Source: Roseiarcus sp963770035 (GTDB lineage: Bacteria; Pseudomonadota; Alphaproteobacteria; Rhizobiales; Beijerinckiaceae). From it: a DNA stretch of 64,000 nt. Shown in pieces: positions 25,015-35,058 of the stretch. Below the pieces are notes generated by a model, which was not told where the DNA came from, ran no database searches, and saw only the letters and a program-made list of their open reading frames with translations. The first letter of the stretch is position 1. Every line of letters starts with the position of its first letter. The stretch is taken from the NCBI GenBank assembly GCA_963770035.1, contig CAVYON010000045.1:62001-126000 (forward strand), given 5' to 3'. A program made the position numbers and the translations under genes.

Positions 25015-25854
25015 CGAGGACCTTGAAAGCCGCCGCGTGCTCGGCGGCATCGTGCACGCGAAAAACGGCGGCGCCGCGTGCGCGTGTTGCAAGGTTTGCG
25101 GCCAGAGTTCCGATCAGGCGGCCCTCCACGCCGACGCCGAGCAAGTCGCCGAACAGCCGCTTGCGCGAGACGCCGATCAGCACCGGGAGCCCGAACCTTT
25201 CACGCAGGCGCGACGTCGCCTGAAGCGCCCGTAGAATTCTGCGCCTTGGTCTTGCCGAAACCGATCCCCGGATCGATCAGCATATGTTGGCGCGGGATCC
25301 CCGCCGCGTCGGCCAGCGCAAGCGATCGCTCGAAAAATCCCCGCATGTCCGCCTCGATATCGACCTCTGGATCGACCGTGTCGCGGTTATGCATGATGAC
25401 GACGGCCGCGCCGCCATCGGCGACGACGCCAGCCATCTCGGGGTCTCGCTGCAATCCCCACACATCGTTGACGATCGAGAACTCCTGCGGCGATCGAACG
25501 GCGCGCGATTTCGGCCTTTGAGGTGTCGATCGAGACGGGCGCCGCGATGGCGTTGAGCAACGGGCCGAGCAGCGGCGCCAGACGTCGCCACTCTTCATCG
25601 AGCGGCACCGGCGTATGGCCCGGTCGCGTCAACTCAGCGCCGACATCGATGACGTCCGCCCCGTCGGCGATGAGCTTGCGGGCTTGCGCCAGCGCCGAGT
25701 GGAACGATTGAAAGCGTCCGCCATCGGAGAACGAATCCGGGGTTACGTTGAGAATGCCCATGATCGCGGGCCTGACCCCGATAAGGGCGAGGAAAGAATC
25801 GCGCCGACGATTGCGCTCAGCCTTCGTCAGTTCGGCCATCGCTGGTTCCGCCAT
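24995..25854 (-). CDS. folP: Dihydropteroate synthase FolP (two frameshifts)
   Basis: FolP joins hydroxymethyl-dihydropterin pyrophosphate with p-aminobenzoate. The family marks appear in three frames: GILNVTPDSFSDGG and DVGAELTRPG (N-terminal part), then SIVNDVWGL, VIMHNRD and LIDPGIGFGKT, then LIGVSRKR and AVFRVHDAAEH. Removing one base at 25480-25481 and one at 25235-25236, both in doubled A/T, restores one protein of about 286 residues. Probably assembly errors rather than gene loss. Alternative start MAELTKAERN at 25839. Confidence 0.88.
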
Positions 25855-26435
25855 GACGAAACATAGACCGATCTCGGCCCGTCATCCAGAGGGCGGACTT
25901 TGTCGCGCCGGCGCGGCGCGAGCAGAGCGATTGGGCGCACCGGAGCTGACGAACTCGGCCAGCCAAGCGGCGCCCCTTTGGGTCGAAACCCAATCTCCTC
26001 TTAACGTTGGTCGGGGCTTTGGGTGCGGGACGCGGGTCTTGCCTGAACGGCGGGAACTGGCGGGACGGCGGATATTCAGTCCGATCCTGCAGGCGCGGAG
26101 ACCCCCCGGAGGAGATGTTCCCTTTCTGCTTGATCTGCCGACCGCGCGCTGAGCAATTCCGCTTCATGGCGGGCCGGACATTAAGCGCGCTCATTGTGGG
26201 ACAAACGCGCGGCAGGTGATGCTGGCTTCAGCTTACAGCTCCGAGCCGACCGATGTAGCGACGAGGACCGCCGAGGTCGAGTGCTCGGGGACGTTGGCTG
26301 CGGTGCAGTGGACCAAACCGTTTGCTCCGGTAACGGTCGCAAAGATCTCGATAGAGAGTTGGGCCGCTGCAAAGCCATCGGTCGCTGACCGTGGTCGCCA
26401 AATAGGCAAGGGAACCCCTTTGGCACGTTCAGCGA
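25855..26435. other. Intergenic region, no gene recognised
   Basis: Nearly 600 bases between folP and the diguanylate cyclase stop. Short frames on both strands have no recognisable domain, signal or ribosome site. It may contain the folP promoter. Confidence 0.4.
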
Positions 26436-27650
26436 TCACGCCGCGGTCAGATTGACGAATGGGCGTTGAATGGGCGCGCGATCATCCGGCGGCGCCGTCG
26501 AATGGTTCGGCTTTGTGACGGCTGCGCCTCTAGTCTGGTTGCGGCCGCCGCGCTTCGCCGCATAAAGCGCCTTGTCCGCCGCAGTGACCAGGTCGCTCTT
26601 GGTCTCTCCGCATTCCGGGAAACTCGCGACGCCAAATGACGCCGTCACAGTGATGACCGCATCTCCATGCTTGACCGGCATAGCTTCTATCGCGGCCCGC
26701 AAGAGTTCAGCCCGCTCGCGCGCTTTGGCCACGGTCATGCCGGGCATCACCAGCACGAACTCCTCTCCGCCATACCGGCATGCGAGGTCGCTGCTGCGGC
26801 AAAGTTTCGTCATTTGCGTCGCGACGGCGGATAGCACCTCATCGCCGGCGAGATGCCCATAGCGATCGTTGACGGACTTGAAATGATCAATGTCGCCCAT
26901 CACGACGCTCAAGCAATGACCCCCGCGAATTGCGACGACCAATTCGCGCTCCAATGAGGCGTCAAGATAGCGGCGGTTGAAGAGGCCGGTCAGGGCGTCA
27001 CGATTGGATTGCTCGCGGAGCAGATCGTACAAGGCCTGGGTTTCCCGTTCAGCCCGCATCCGGTCGCTCACGTCCAAAACGACGCTCACGAACATCCGCT
27101 TCTCGCCAAGCTCCATGACGCTGCTGTGCACTTCGACATCGGCATCGGCGCCGTCCTTGCGCCGGGCCCGAAACGTATAGTCAACCGTATTGGCCGCCCC
27201 GCTGACCCTTGTTTGAAGCTGCTCAGCGACCTTGGGCTTGTCTTCCTCCGCCGCCAGGTCGAGGGGCCCGAGTCCGCGGAGTTCCTCGGCCGAGTATCCG
27301 AAGATCTGGTCGTGCTTGGCGTTGGTGAACGCGAACCTGCCATTGTCGATGATGCAAATTCCGACAAGGGGCTGGTTGACCACACTGCGGAACCTCGCCT
27401 CCAATTCGCGCAGCGCCCGGGTAATCCTCTCATTTTCGCGTAACGCATGCTCCATTTCCGCGGTTCGGCGGCGCACTTGCCGTTCAATCGTGATGGCGGC
27501 CTGGAAGGCGTCGTAGTCCGAGCCGTCGGCGGCCATGCCGCTGCGCTCCACCCAATTCATCAGCGCTTGGATCACCTTGTTCTGTCGGGCGATTTCCGCA
27601 ATCAGCACGCTTACGTCGGCGCCGTCCCGCGGCTGCTTACGCTCAGACAT
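26436..27650 (-). CDS. PAS-GGDEF diguanylate cyclase
   Basis: A 404-residue cytoplasmic protein. Residues about 1-80 are helical (coiled coil, LIAEIARQNKVIQALMNWVE); about 85-210 form a PAS domain (FRSVVNQPLVGICIIDNGRF, ARRKDGADADVEVH); about 240-375 a GGDEF domain (DALTGLFNRRYLD, MGDIDHFKSVNDRYGH, RYGGEEFVLVMPG). GGEEF is an active-site variant competent for making cyclic di-GMP from two GTP. No EAL domain. The start overlaps the stop of the FIST gene by 8 bases, so the cyclase is probably controlled by the FIST sensor in one operon. Confidence 0.92.
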   Translation of the reverse strand: MSERKQPRDGADVSVLIAEIARQNKVIQALMNWVERSGMAADGSDYDAFQAAITIERQVRRRTAEMEHALRENERITRALRELEARFRSVVNQPLVGICIIDNGRFAFTNAKHDQIFGYSAEELRGLGPLDLAAEEDKPKVAEQLQTRVSGAANTVDYTFRARRKDGADADVEVHSSVMELGEKRMFVSVVLDVSDRMRAERETQALYDLLREQSNRDALTGLFNRRYLDASLERELVVAIRGGHCLSVVMGDIDHFKSVNDRYGHLAGDEVLSAVATQMTKLCRSSDLACRYGGEEFVLVMPGMTVAKARERAELLRAAIEAMPVKHGDAVITVTASFGVASFPECGETKSDLVTAADKALYAAKRGGRNQTRGAAVTKPNHSTAPPDDRAPIQRPFVNLTAA

Positions 27651-28840
27651 CGCTCACCGCCGGAGGGCCGCGGCCGATCGCAAATCCAGTCAGCGTCTGA
27701 TTCACGTGCACGCCGCGATACTGTTCACCGTAAGTGCAGAAACCGATTGCGTTGTTCCGCTCGAAAATGCCGTGTGCCTCGCGGGTCAGACCATTCTGGA
27801 AAATCTCGAGCTTGCGCAGGATGCAGTCGCAACCGAGAACCAGTTCGGGCGAACCGATGTCGTTGCGAATCTGCTCGAACGCCTCAGTCATGTTCGCTAT
27901 AAGGTCGACGCCCCGCGCGACACGCAGCACCAGCCCTTCCTCGATGGCGCAAAAGAACTTGAGGCTGCCGTCGGAGTTGGCTTTCTAAATCGAGCGCACG
28001 TAGTTCCCCCCGTCGAGAAGCACCACGACCGGGGACGACGCAAAGCGTGTCGGCTGCAGGCTCAGCGGGTCGGCGCCAATCACTCGCGCGTATTCCTCGG
28101 CGGCAGGGAGACCGTTGATTTCCCGCACCACACGGTGGGCCGCATCCGCCTCGGTCACGACCAGCCGTTCGTTCGTCGGAACGAAATGTTGGATCTTGAA
28201 GATCGTGAAGGGCCGAGGGGTGGACACCAGAACCGCAACAGCCGCATCCGTATGGAAGCGGCCGTTGAAGTAAACGTGAGTGCGAGCGAAGTTCAGACCG
28301 TCGCCGGCCGAGCCTCCGACCACGGGTATGTCGCCAAGCGCGTTCTGCAGCGTACGCGTCACGACCTCTTCCCGTTCCGAGAGTCCGTCGATCAGCAACA
28401 GCGCGAAAGTGTTTCTGGCCGCGGCCTGTGGCGCCTGGCTCTCTAGCTTCTGCATTTGAGCCTGAGCGAACGCCTGACCAGCGGACCTTTCGAATTCGTG
28501 CAGGCGCGGGATCAGTCCGCTGACCGCGATGAACGAACGAGCCGGAAAGCTCGCCCCGCCGATGCTGTGGTCACGATATCCGGCCGGGCCGATTTCGCCC
28601 GCGGTGGTGCAGCCGACGACCTGGATCCCGGCGAATTGCCGCTCCATTTCCCGCGCGACGGCATCGAGATCGTACTCGACCGAGCAGAAGAACAGAACAA
28701 GCGCCGCGTCGGGCTGCCATACGCGATCATGGAACTCGCGAACCGCTTGCTGGGCAGCCGCGTTGCAGGACTGCCAGCGACGTATCGTCGTGGGCGCTTG
28801 GATCTTCGCCTCCTGCCGTCGCAGCCGTTCCCAAATTCAC
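27643..28840 (-). pseudogene. FIST-domain sensory protein, interrupted
   Basis: A FIST-N/FIST-C protein of about 390 residues, a small-ligand sensor type usually next to signalling genes. FIST-N marks include LVLFFCSVEYDLDAVAREME and QVVGCTTAGEIGPAGY; FIST-C marks include VVGGSAGDGLNF, YVRSI and ELVLGCDCILRKLE. Two problems: an in-frame TAG at 27985-27987 sits between YVRSI and KANSDGSLKFF, where relatives usually have Gln (CAG to TAG, one base); and no ATG, GTG or TTG is in frame before 28645-28647, although homologous sequence reaches about 28800. A GTG at 28840 in another frame may be the real start after a frameshift. It precedes the cyclase gene with an 8-base overlap. Confidence 0.7.
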
Positions 28841-28934
28841 GAGGGAGAGCTTCTAGTATCCGGCCGAAGGATTACCGTGATGTTAATATTCATCGCGCAA
28901 GGCGAGGGCTCAGCAGAGCCGAAATAGAATGTTG

Positions 28935-29500
28935 CTACTGATGGAATGTCAGGACTTTTCTGGCTCTGCTTTCGAGCATGAACAATTCGAAGTCCGTGGC
29001 CGGCAGCGCCGATCTGGCCGACGGAGCAGACTGGATGCAGGTTCGCGGAACCCAGCGAGTCAGCCTTTCCGACGCGACGTCGTCGACGCACCAGGCCGCT
29101 TCATCGCCTTCGACGGCCGCCCGCGCAGCGTCGTGGATCGGCAGCGCCCAGATGAATGCGACCGCTACGACAACTCCGGCCCAGAATGCGATATGCCACC
29201 ACCACTGACTGCAGCAGGTCGTGTCGGCGAACACGTCCTGCGCCTGGACCACCGACAGAAAGAGATAATAGCCCGCGAGTGCGCTGAGCACGCTGACGCG
29301 ACAAGCCCAAATGACCCGAGCGAGCGACGTCCAGACGCACACGACGGTGCTTCAGCCCGCCGGGGAAGAGGTCGTAAGCCTTATCGTTGCCGAGTTTCGC
29401 GGGAAGCCCGACCGTCGCCGGCCAAACAAAGAACACCGTGAAGAATTTCAGCCGGGTCCATGGGCTTGCTTGCGTCGCCAGTTCGGGGCGAAGTTGAGGC
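28935..29500 (-). pseudogene. Frame-disrupted membrane protein
   Basis: Two segments in different frames look like one protein: RLKFFTVFFVWPATVGLPAK through DLFPGGLKHRRVRL (about 29480-29310), and then a segment with two transmembrane helices (SVLSALAGYYLFLSVVQAQD, WWWHIAFWAGVVVAVAFIWA) to the stop at 28935. A frame change around 29310-29340 separates them. The second part could start alone at a GTG near 29342. Three Trp in a row and a CC pair (TTCCSQWWW) are distinctive. No family recognised. Confidence 0.45.
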
Positions 29501-30029
29501 CGGCGGCGAAAGCGCGCTCGAGCGTCCGGTCTGCCTGAACGTCGCAGATTTCGTAGGCGGCGCCCGTGACGGCACATGAGAGCGCGAGATAGACCCCGAA
29601 GCGCTGGATCGGGATGAGCGGGGCGATGGCGAGGTTGCCGAGGATCAGCGCCGCCGCGAACGCGATAGCGAAGCGCATGTCGATCCGAAGCGCCGGGTCG
29701 AGGTAGCGACGCAGGACAGTCGCGTCTTCGCCAATTCGCGCCTCGACTGCCACGAGAATGAAACGGCGTAGACAGTCCGCGTCATACGACGCTAGCATCT
29801 CCTCTGGCGTCCGAAGTCCCGTCGGTTTGAGCGCGCAACGGATCGCCGCACAATTTTGAACTTTCTCGCCCAGAAGCACGCAGCGGTAAGAGAGAGGGGA
29901 CGACTGCGCCGGCCTCGGTCCCGTCGACAAAAGTGCCGACCCAGCCGTCCGAGCCTCCCGCCAGTGTCGCCTCCACAATGCGGTTCCTGCTCTGTGAAGT
30001 GAATTGTTTCCGCATTGGCTTTGTGTCAA
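29448..30029 (-). CDS. Membrane protein, unknown
   Basis: Up to 193 residues; the start is unsure, and an ATG at 29795 (MLASYDADCLRRFILV) would give about 115 residues and drop a low-quality N-terminus. Residues after that include two transmembrane helices (FAIAFAAALILGNLAIAPLI, FGVYLALSCAVTGAAYEI). The stop overlaps the next disrupted membrane gene by about 50 bases. I recognise no domain. The region may be a larger gene broken by frameshifts. Confidence 0.4.
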   Translation of the reverse strand: MTQSQCGNNSLHRAGTALWRRHWREARTAGSALLSTGPRPAQSSPLSYRCVLLGEKVQNCAAIRCALKPTGLRTPEEMLASYDADCLRRFILVAVEARIGEDATVLRRYLDPALRIDMRFAIAFAAALILGNLAIAPLIPIQRFGVYLALSCAVTGAAYEICDVQADRTLERAFAAGLNFAPNWRRKQAHGPG

Positions 30030-30315
30030 GGGCGGCCAGACCTCAGCATTTCTCTGTCCCAGAGGCGATGGGCCAAAGGCCGCTTGCGGCGATTCCCGCG
30101 CGTTACGCCGAACTGCCGTTTGCGGCGCTCACCTCCCATACCGGGGTCACCGGGACCGCCCGGAACGAAGCCGAAACCGGTCAACCTGATTGGGTTTTAG
30201 TGCGGCGGCGTCAGCCAGCCCCGGCGTTCGCGGGGTGACGCACTCCATGCGTCTCTTCCCGAACTCTTCAGCTTGCGCGGAGGCGGCGCCGACGAAAGAA
30301 GGCTTCGACAATTGC
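30030..30315. other. Intergenic region, no gene recognised
   Basis: No supported gene. It leads into the promoter at 30316. Confidence 0.35.
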
Positions 30316-30344
30316 TTGACGGTATCAGAAATTAGTTCTATATT
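30316..30344 (+). promoter_or_regulatory. Sigma-70 type promoter
   Basis: TTGACG (30316-30321), 17-base spacer, TATATT (30339-30344): five of six matches in each box to TTGACA/TATAAT. It lies 31 bases before the TTG start of the helix-turn-helix gene, so the leader is very short. Confidence 0.65.
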
Positions 30345-30374
30345 GATTCTGTCTGTCAGAAATCGAGACTCCCC

Positions 30375-31553
30375 TTGTCCGAGCCCAGCCGCTGCCCGTC
30401 GAACCCCGTCCGCGACCACCTTCCCGCCGCGCGCGGCGCTCTGCGCTCTGCGAGGGCCGAGCGCGAGCGGCGGGTGGTCGAGGGACTGAGCGACGGCCTG
30501 GCGATGGCCGAGATCGCCCGGCGCGAGGGGATCACCGTGCGGGGATTACGCAAATATGTCCGCAACCTCATCGCGCGCCGCGCGCCCGAGGCGACCGGCG
30601 AGTTCATCGCGGTGCAACTGAGCCGCCTCAACGAGGCTTTGCTCGTCAGCTTCGACGCGATGTCGGGCGCAAACCTCCCGGCGATCGACCGTGTGGTGAA
30701 GATCTTGCGCGAGCTTGACCGCTATCACGGCCTTGGCGGCGGCGCGCAGGGAACCGAAACGCGTCGCAAGCTCCTGGAAAGTCTCGTTTCGGGAGCCGAG
30801 ATCGACCCCTCTCCCCTTGCGGAAGACGACTCGAGCGACCCATTGGCGGACATCGATCTGGCCGCGCTTCTCGTCGACCGTGTTTCGCCCGGGCAAGGCG
30901 CGCAGGGAACCCGAATGCGCCGCAACCCGCTGGAAAGTCTGGATTCGGGAGCCGAAACAGCGCCGAACCCCGCGCGCCTTGCGGGCGAGGCCTGGGGCGA
31001 CGAGGCTGCTGAGGCCGACGCAGACTTGATTTCGGAACTGGATGCGCTCCTCGCCAGCCTTGCTCCACAGGGACAGGGGCCAGGCGGGCGCGGAACCGAA
31101 ATGCGCTGCAACCCATTGAAAAATCCGGATTCGGGAGCCGAGACGGCGCCGGTCGCGTCGCCCCTTGCCGAGGGCGGCGCAGGCGAAGCGTGGGCCGAGG
31201 ACTCCGGCACGCGCCGCGCCGAGCCTAATCCCAGCCATCGTCCACAACCCATTCTACAGCGAGACCTTCGCCCTCGCGGCCAATTCCCCCACGATGCCGC
31301 GGCGGAAGGCCAGCACGCAGGCGACGAAGACCGCCCCCTGGATCACCGTCACCCACTCGCCGAACTGGGCGAGGTAGTTCTGCATCGAGACGACGATCAG
31401 GGCGCCGAGCACCGGCCCGTAGAACGTGCCCATGCCGCCGACCAGCGTCATCAGCACCACTTCGCCCGACATGGCGAAGGCGACGTCGGTGAGCGAAGCG
31501 TTCTGGGCGACGAGCGCCTTGGTCGCGCCGGCGAGACCGGCGAAGGCAGCTGA
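30375..31553 (+). CDS. Helix-turn-helix protein with repeated C-terminal segments
   Basis: Up to 392 residues from a TTG start just after a good promoter. Residues about 30-75 form a helix-turn-helix (VVEGLSDGLAMAEIARREGI, VRGLRKYVRNLIARR) like those of small DNA-binding or phage terminase small-subunit-type proteins, followed by ALLVSFDAMSGANLPAIDRV, a helical segment. From residue about 123 on come three imperfect repeats (GTETRRKLLESLVSGAE, GTRMRRNPLESLDSGAE, GTEMRCNPLKNPDSGAE), each followed by an acidic Leu-rich spacer. The last 100 residues (after 31254) are antisense to convergent livM and are unlikely as designed protein, so the true end may lie near 31250 with a missed frameshift. 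Target unknown. Confidence 0.55.
   Translation: MSEPSRCPSNPVRDHLPAARGALRSARAERERRVVEGLSDGLAMAEIARREGITVRGLRKYVRNLIARRAPEATGEFIAVQLSRLNEALLVSFDAMSGANLPAIDRVVKILRELDRYHGLGGGAQGTETRRKLLESLVSGAEIDPSPLAEDDSSDPLADIDLAALLVDRVSPGQGAQGTRMRRNPLESLDSGAETAPNPARLAGEAWGDEAAEADADLISELDALLASLAPQGQGPGGRGTEMRCNPLKNPDSGAETAPVASPLAEGGAGEAWAEDSGTRRAEPNPSHRPQPILQRDLRPRGQFPHDAAAEGQHAGDEDRPLDHRHPLAELGEVVLHRDDDQGAEHRPVERAHAADQRHQHHFARHGEGDVGERSVLGDERLGRAGETGEGS
30743..31152 (+). repeat. Three copies of a GTExRxNPLxSxDSGAE-coding element
   Basis: Copies at about 30743-30805, 30899-30965 and 31086-31152 share about 50 bases with most positions identical (GGAACCGAAATGCG-type core). Similar dispersed segments occur inside unrelated genes of Hyphomicrobiales as far as I recall, so this may be an inserted palindromic or protein-coding repeat family. 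Confidence 0.6.
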
Positions 31554-32225
31554 GAGGGTGAAGGCGGCGAGCTTATAGAGCGTCGCCCGGTAGCCGAGCG
31601 AAATCACCCGCGGCTCGTTCTCGCGGATCGCCTTCAAAATCTCGCCGAACGGCGAGTTGACGATGCGCATGATTGCGAGGAAGCCAAACAGGAAGATAAC
31701 CGCCACGAAGACGTAGAGGATCCAAGGGTTCGACAGGTCGAAGAGGCCGAGGGCGCGCCCTTGCGGCACCGCCTGGATGCCATCCTCGCCATGGGTAAAC
31801 GGCGCCTGGACGCAGACAAAATAGACCATCTGCGAGAAGGCGACGGTGATCATGGCGAAGTAGATGCCGCTCGATCGGATCGCCAGCGCCCCGGTGACGA
31901 GCCCCAACGCGGCGGAGGCGATGACGCCGAGGGCGATTGCCGTGACCGGCTCGAAGCCCCACACCTTGGCCGCGTGCGCGCAGACGTAGCTGGCGATCCC
32001 CAAAAACATCGCGTGGCCGAGCGAGAGGAGGTTGACGTAGCCGATCAGGAGATTGAAGGCGCAGGCGAACAGGGCGAAGCACAAGGCCTGCATGATGAAG
32101 AACGGATAGGCGACGAAAGGCGCGATCGCGATCAGCGCGACCATGACGACGAAGGCGACGAAATTGGCCCTGCGGTTGCGCTCAGTCGCGTCCGCAGCGG
32201 CGACGGCTTCGACGGTCGCGGTCAT
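31254..32225 (-). CDS. livM: Branched-chain amino acid type ABC transporter permease LivM
   Basis: A 323-residue inner-membrane permease with about nine helices; the LivM core is visible (NLLIGYVNLLSLGHAMFLGI, GLVTGALAIRSSGIYFAMIT, RAIRENEPRV-type loop as KAIRENEPRVISLGY). Start overlaps the livH stop by 4 bases (ATGA). With LivH, LivF and LivG it forms a high-affinity importer for branched-chain amino acids, urea or other small amides; the substrate depends on a binding protein, which is not in the window. Confidence 0.92.
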   Translation of the reverse strand: MTATVEAVAAADATERNRRANFVAFVVMVALIAIAPFVAYPFFIMQALCFALFACAFNLLIGYVNLLSLGHAMFLGIASYVCAHAAKVWGFEPVTAIALGVIASAALGLVTGALAIRSSGIYFAMITVAFSQMVYFVCVQAPFTHGEDGIQAVPQGRALGLFDLSNPWILYVFVAVIFLFGFLAIMRIVNSPFGEILKAIRENEPRVISLGYRATLYKLAAFTLSAAFAGLAGATKALVAQNASLTDVAFAMSGEVVLMTLVGGMGTFYGPVLGALIVVSMQNYLAQFGEWVTVIQGAVFVACVLAFRRGIVGELAARAKVSL

Positions 32226-33112
32226 TGCGCCCTCCCAAACAGGCCGGACGGCCGAATGAGCAGCACGATCGCCATGATGACGAAGACGACGGTGTTGGAG
32301 GCCTCGGGGTAGAACACCTTGGTCAGGCCCTCGACGACGCCGAGCACGAAGCCGGTGAGGATCGAGCCCAGGATCGAGCCCATGCCGCCGATCACCACCA
32401 CCGCGAACACGACGGCGATGATGTCGGCCCCCATGCCCGGCCGCACTTGCGTGATCGGCGCGGCGAGCACCCCGGCGAAGGCGGCGAGCGCCACCCCGAA
32501 GCCGTAAGTCACCGTCACCATGCGCGGCACGTTGATGCCGAAGGCCCGAACCATGGTCGGGTTCTCGGTCGCCGCGCGCAGATAGGCGCCAAGCTTCGTC
32601 TTCTCGATGACCAGCCAGGTGCCGAAGCAGACCGCGGCCGAGGCGACGATGACCCAGCCGCGGTAGACCGGCAGGAACATGAAGCCGAGATTGTAGGCGC
32701 CGTTGAGCTGCTTCGGGATGGCGTAGGGCATGCCGGAGGCGCCGAAATAATTCTGGAACAGGCCCTGGAAGACGAGCGCCAGGCCGAAGGTGAGCAGCAG
32801 GCTGTAGAGCGGATCGAAGCCGGCGAGCCGCTTGAGGAACAGCCGCTCGACCACGGCCCCGACTGCGCCGATGATCAGCGGCGACAGGATCAGCGCATAC
32901 CAGTAGTTGAGGCCGCTCAGGCTCAACAGGAAATAGGCGGCGAAAGCGCCCATCATGTAGAAGGCGCCATGGGCGAAATTGACGATGTTCAGCATGCCGA
33001 AGATGACGGCGAGGCCGAGGCTGAGCAGCGCGTAGAACGAGCCGTTGATGAGCCCGATGAGCAGCTGGCCGAACAGCGCCGGCATGCTGATCATGTGTCC
33101 GAACAGGGTCAT
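32222..33112 (-). CDS. livH: Branched-chain amino acid type ABC transporter permease LivH
   Basis: A 296-residue permease (MTLFGHMISMPALFGQLLIG start, chosen because upstream in-frame sequence is the repeat-rich spacer). The family cores are present: NGSFYALLSLGLAVIFGMLN, NFAHGAFYMMGAF, GGMGSILGSILTGFVLGVVE. Overlaps livM by 4 bases and lies 181 bases after livF, separated by a palindromic repeat, an unusual break in a liv operon. Confidence 0.92.
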   Translation of the reverse strand: MTLFGHMISMPALFGQLLIGLINGSFYALLSLGLAVIFGMLNIVNFAHGAFYMMGAFAAYFLLSLSGLNYWYALILSPLIIGAVGAVVERLFLKRLAGFDPLYSLLLTFGLALVFQGLFQNYFGASGMPYAIPKQLNGAYNLGFMFLPVYRGWVIVASAAVCFGTWLVIEKTKLGAYLRAATENPTMVRAFGINVPRMVTVTYGFGVALAAFAGVLAAPITQVRPGMGADIIAVVFAVVVIGGMGSILGSILTGFVLGVVEGLTKVFYPEASNTVVFVIMAIVLLIRPSGLFGRAQ

Positions 33113-33293
33113 CGGCGGCTCGCCCCCTCCACCACCCTTCGGGCGGTCCCCCTCCCCCATTCCGCTAGCGCTCCACGGGGGAGGATAGCGTCGGCGCAAA
33201 ATTCCTCCCCTGCGCGAAGCGCGGGGGGGGGGGACCACGCGAAGCGTGGGGGAGGGGGCAGCGCCGTTGCCAATTTGTAGCCGTACATCCTCA
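33113..33293. repeat. GC-rich palindromic repeat block between livF and livH
   Basis: It contains several overlapping inverted repeats built from CTCCCC/GGGGAG arms around GCGAAGCGC-type centres, including an 11-base run of G (33223-33233). Resembles short dispersed palindromes frequent in Hyphomicrobiales. It lies inside the liv operon and could lower expression of livH and livM. The G run is also a likely site of assembly length error. Confidence 0.6.
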
Positions 33294-34029
<736 letters not shown>

Positions 34030-34037
<8 letters not shown>

Positions 34038-34785
34038 GTCCGGCCCCCATGTAGGCTTCCCGGACCTCAGGATTTTCGGACACGGTGCGATAGTCGCCCT
34101 CGGCCAGCACCCGGCCGCGGGTCAGCACCGTGATCCGATGCGACAGGTTGGCGACGACCTGGAGATTGTGCTCGACCATCAGGATCGTCCGGTTGGCTGA
34201 GACCCGGCGGATGAGCGCGGCGATCCGGTCGATGTCCTCGTGTCCCATGCCCGCCATCGGCTCGTCGAGCAGCATGAGCTCGGGCTCGACGGCGAGCGTG
34301 GTGGCGAGCTCGAGCGCGCGCTTGCGGCCATAGGAGATCTCTCCTGCCTTGGCGTAGGCGAAGGTCGTCAGCCCGACGCTGTCAAGCAATTCGAGCGCCC
34401 GCGCGTTTAAGGGGTTGAGGGCCGACTTCGACCGCCAGAAGTCGAACGAGTCGCCGCGCGCGCGCTGCAGCGCAATGCGGACGTTCTCGAGCGCGGTGAG
34501 ATGGGGAAAGACCGCCGAGATCTGGAACGAGCGGACGAGGCCGAGCCTCGCCACGTCGGCCGGCCGCACCGACGTGATGTCGCGGCCGTTGAACGTGATC
34601 CTGCCCGCGGTCGGCGCGATGAATTTGGTCAGCATGTTGAAGCAGGTCGTCTTGCCCGCCCCGTTGGGACCGATCAGGGCGTGGACCGAGCCGCGCCTGA
34701 CGCGCAGCGCCACGTCGCTGACCGCCTGGAAATCGCCGAAGCTCTTGGTGAGGCCCTCGGTGACGAGGATGTCGTCGTCGCTCAT
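34030..34785 (-). CDS. livG: Branched-chain amino acid type ABC transporter ATPase LivG
   Basis: About 251 residues from MSDDDILVTEGLTKSFGDFQ. Walker A GPNGAGKT, signature region ISYGRKRALELA, Walker B LMLLDEPMAGM. The longer reading to 34851 adds 22 residues without family support. First gene of the order livG-livF-livH-livM; no binding protein precedes it. Confidence 0.92.
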
Positions 34786-35058
34786 CCCCGCCAGCCGCCC
34801 CGACGCATGCGCCTTCCCCCAATTTTGATTGGCCAGTATGATTGGCCGCAATCAAGCCGCTCGATGGCCTGTTGTAAAGCCCCAAAAAGCGCCTATGGCC
34901 GCCCGCCGCTTGGGCGCCCTTGCCTTCTCAACGCACGGCCCGGGAAGTCACCCGCGCGCGTCGGTCGGATTCGCTGGCGCTCAGATGATTTTTCCGAATT
35001 TGGTCCGGGCGCGCTATAAATATCCGATCCTCGATCGGCCTGGAGAGGCGAGAAGCCC

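Noticed and set aside
26216..26455. Small frame between folP and the diguanylate cyclase gene
   Set aside because: No ribosome site or recognisable feature; it runs into the cyclase gene on the opposite strand.
31254..31553. C-terminal 100 residues of the helix-turn-helix frame as a real domain
   Set aside because: They are the antisense translation of livM, rich in His/Asp/Arg as expected of such shadows.
33118..33280. N-terminal extension of LivH through the repeat region
   Set aside because: The extension is translated palindromic repeat sequence; the family start MTLFGHMISM at 33112 is clear.
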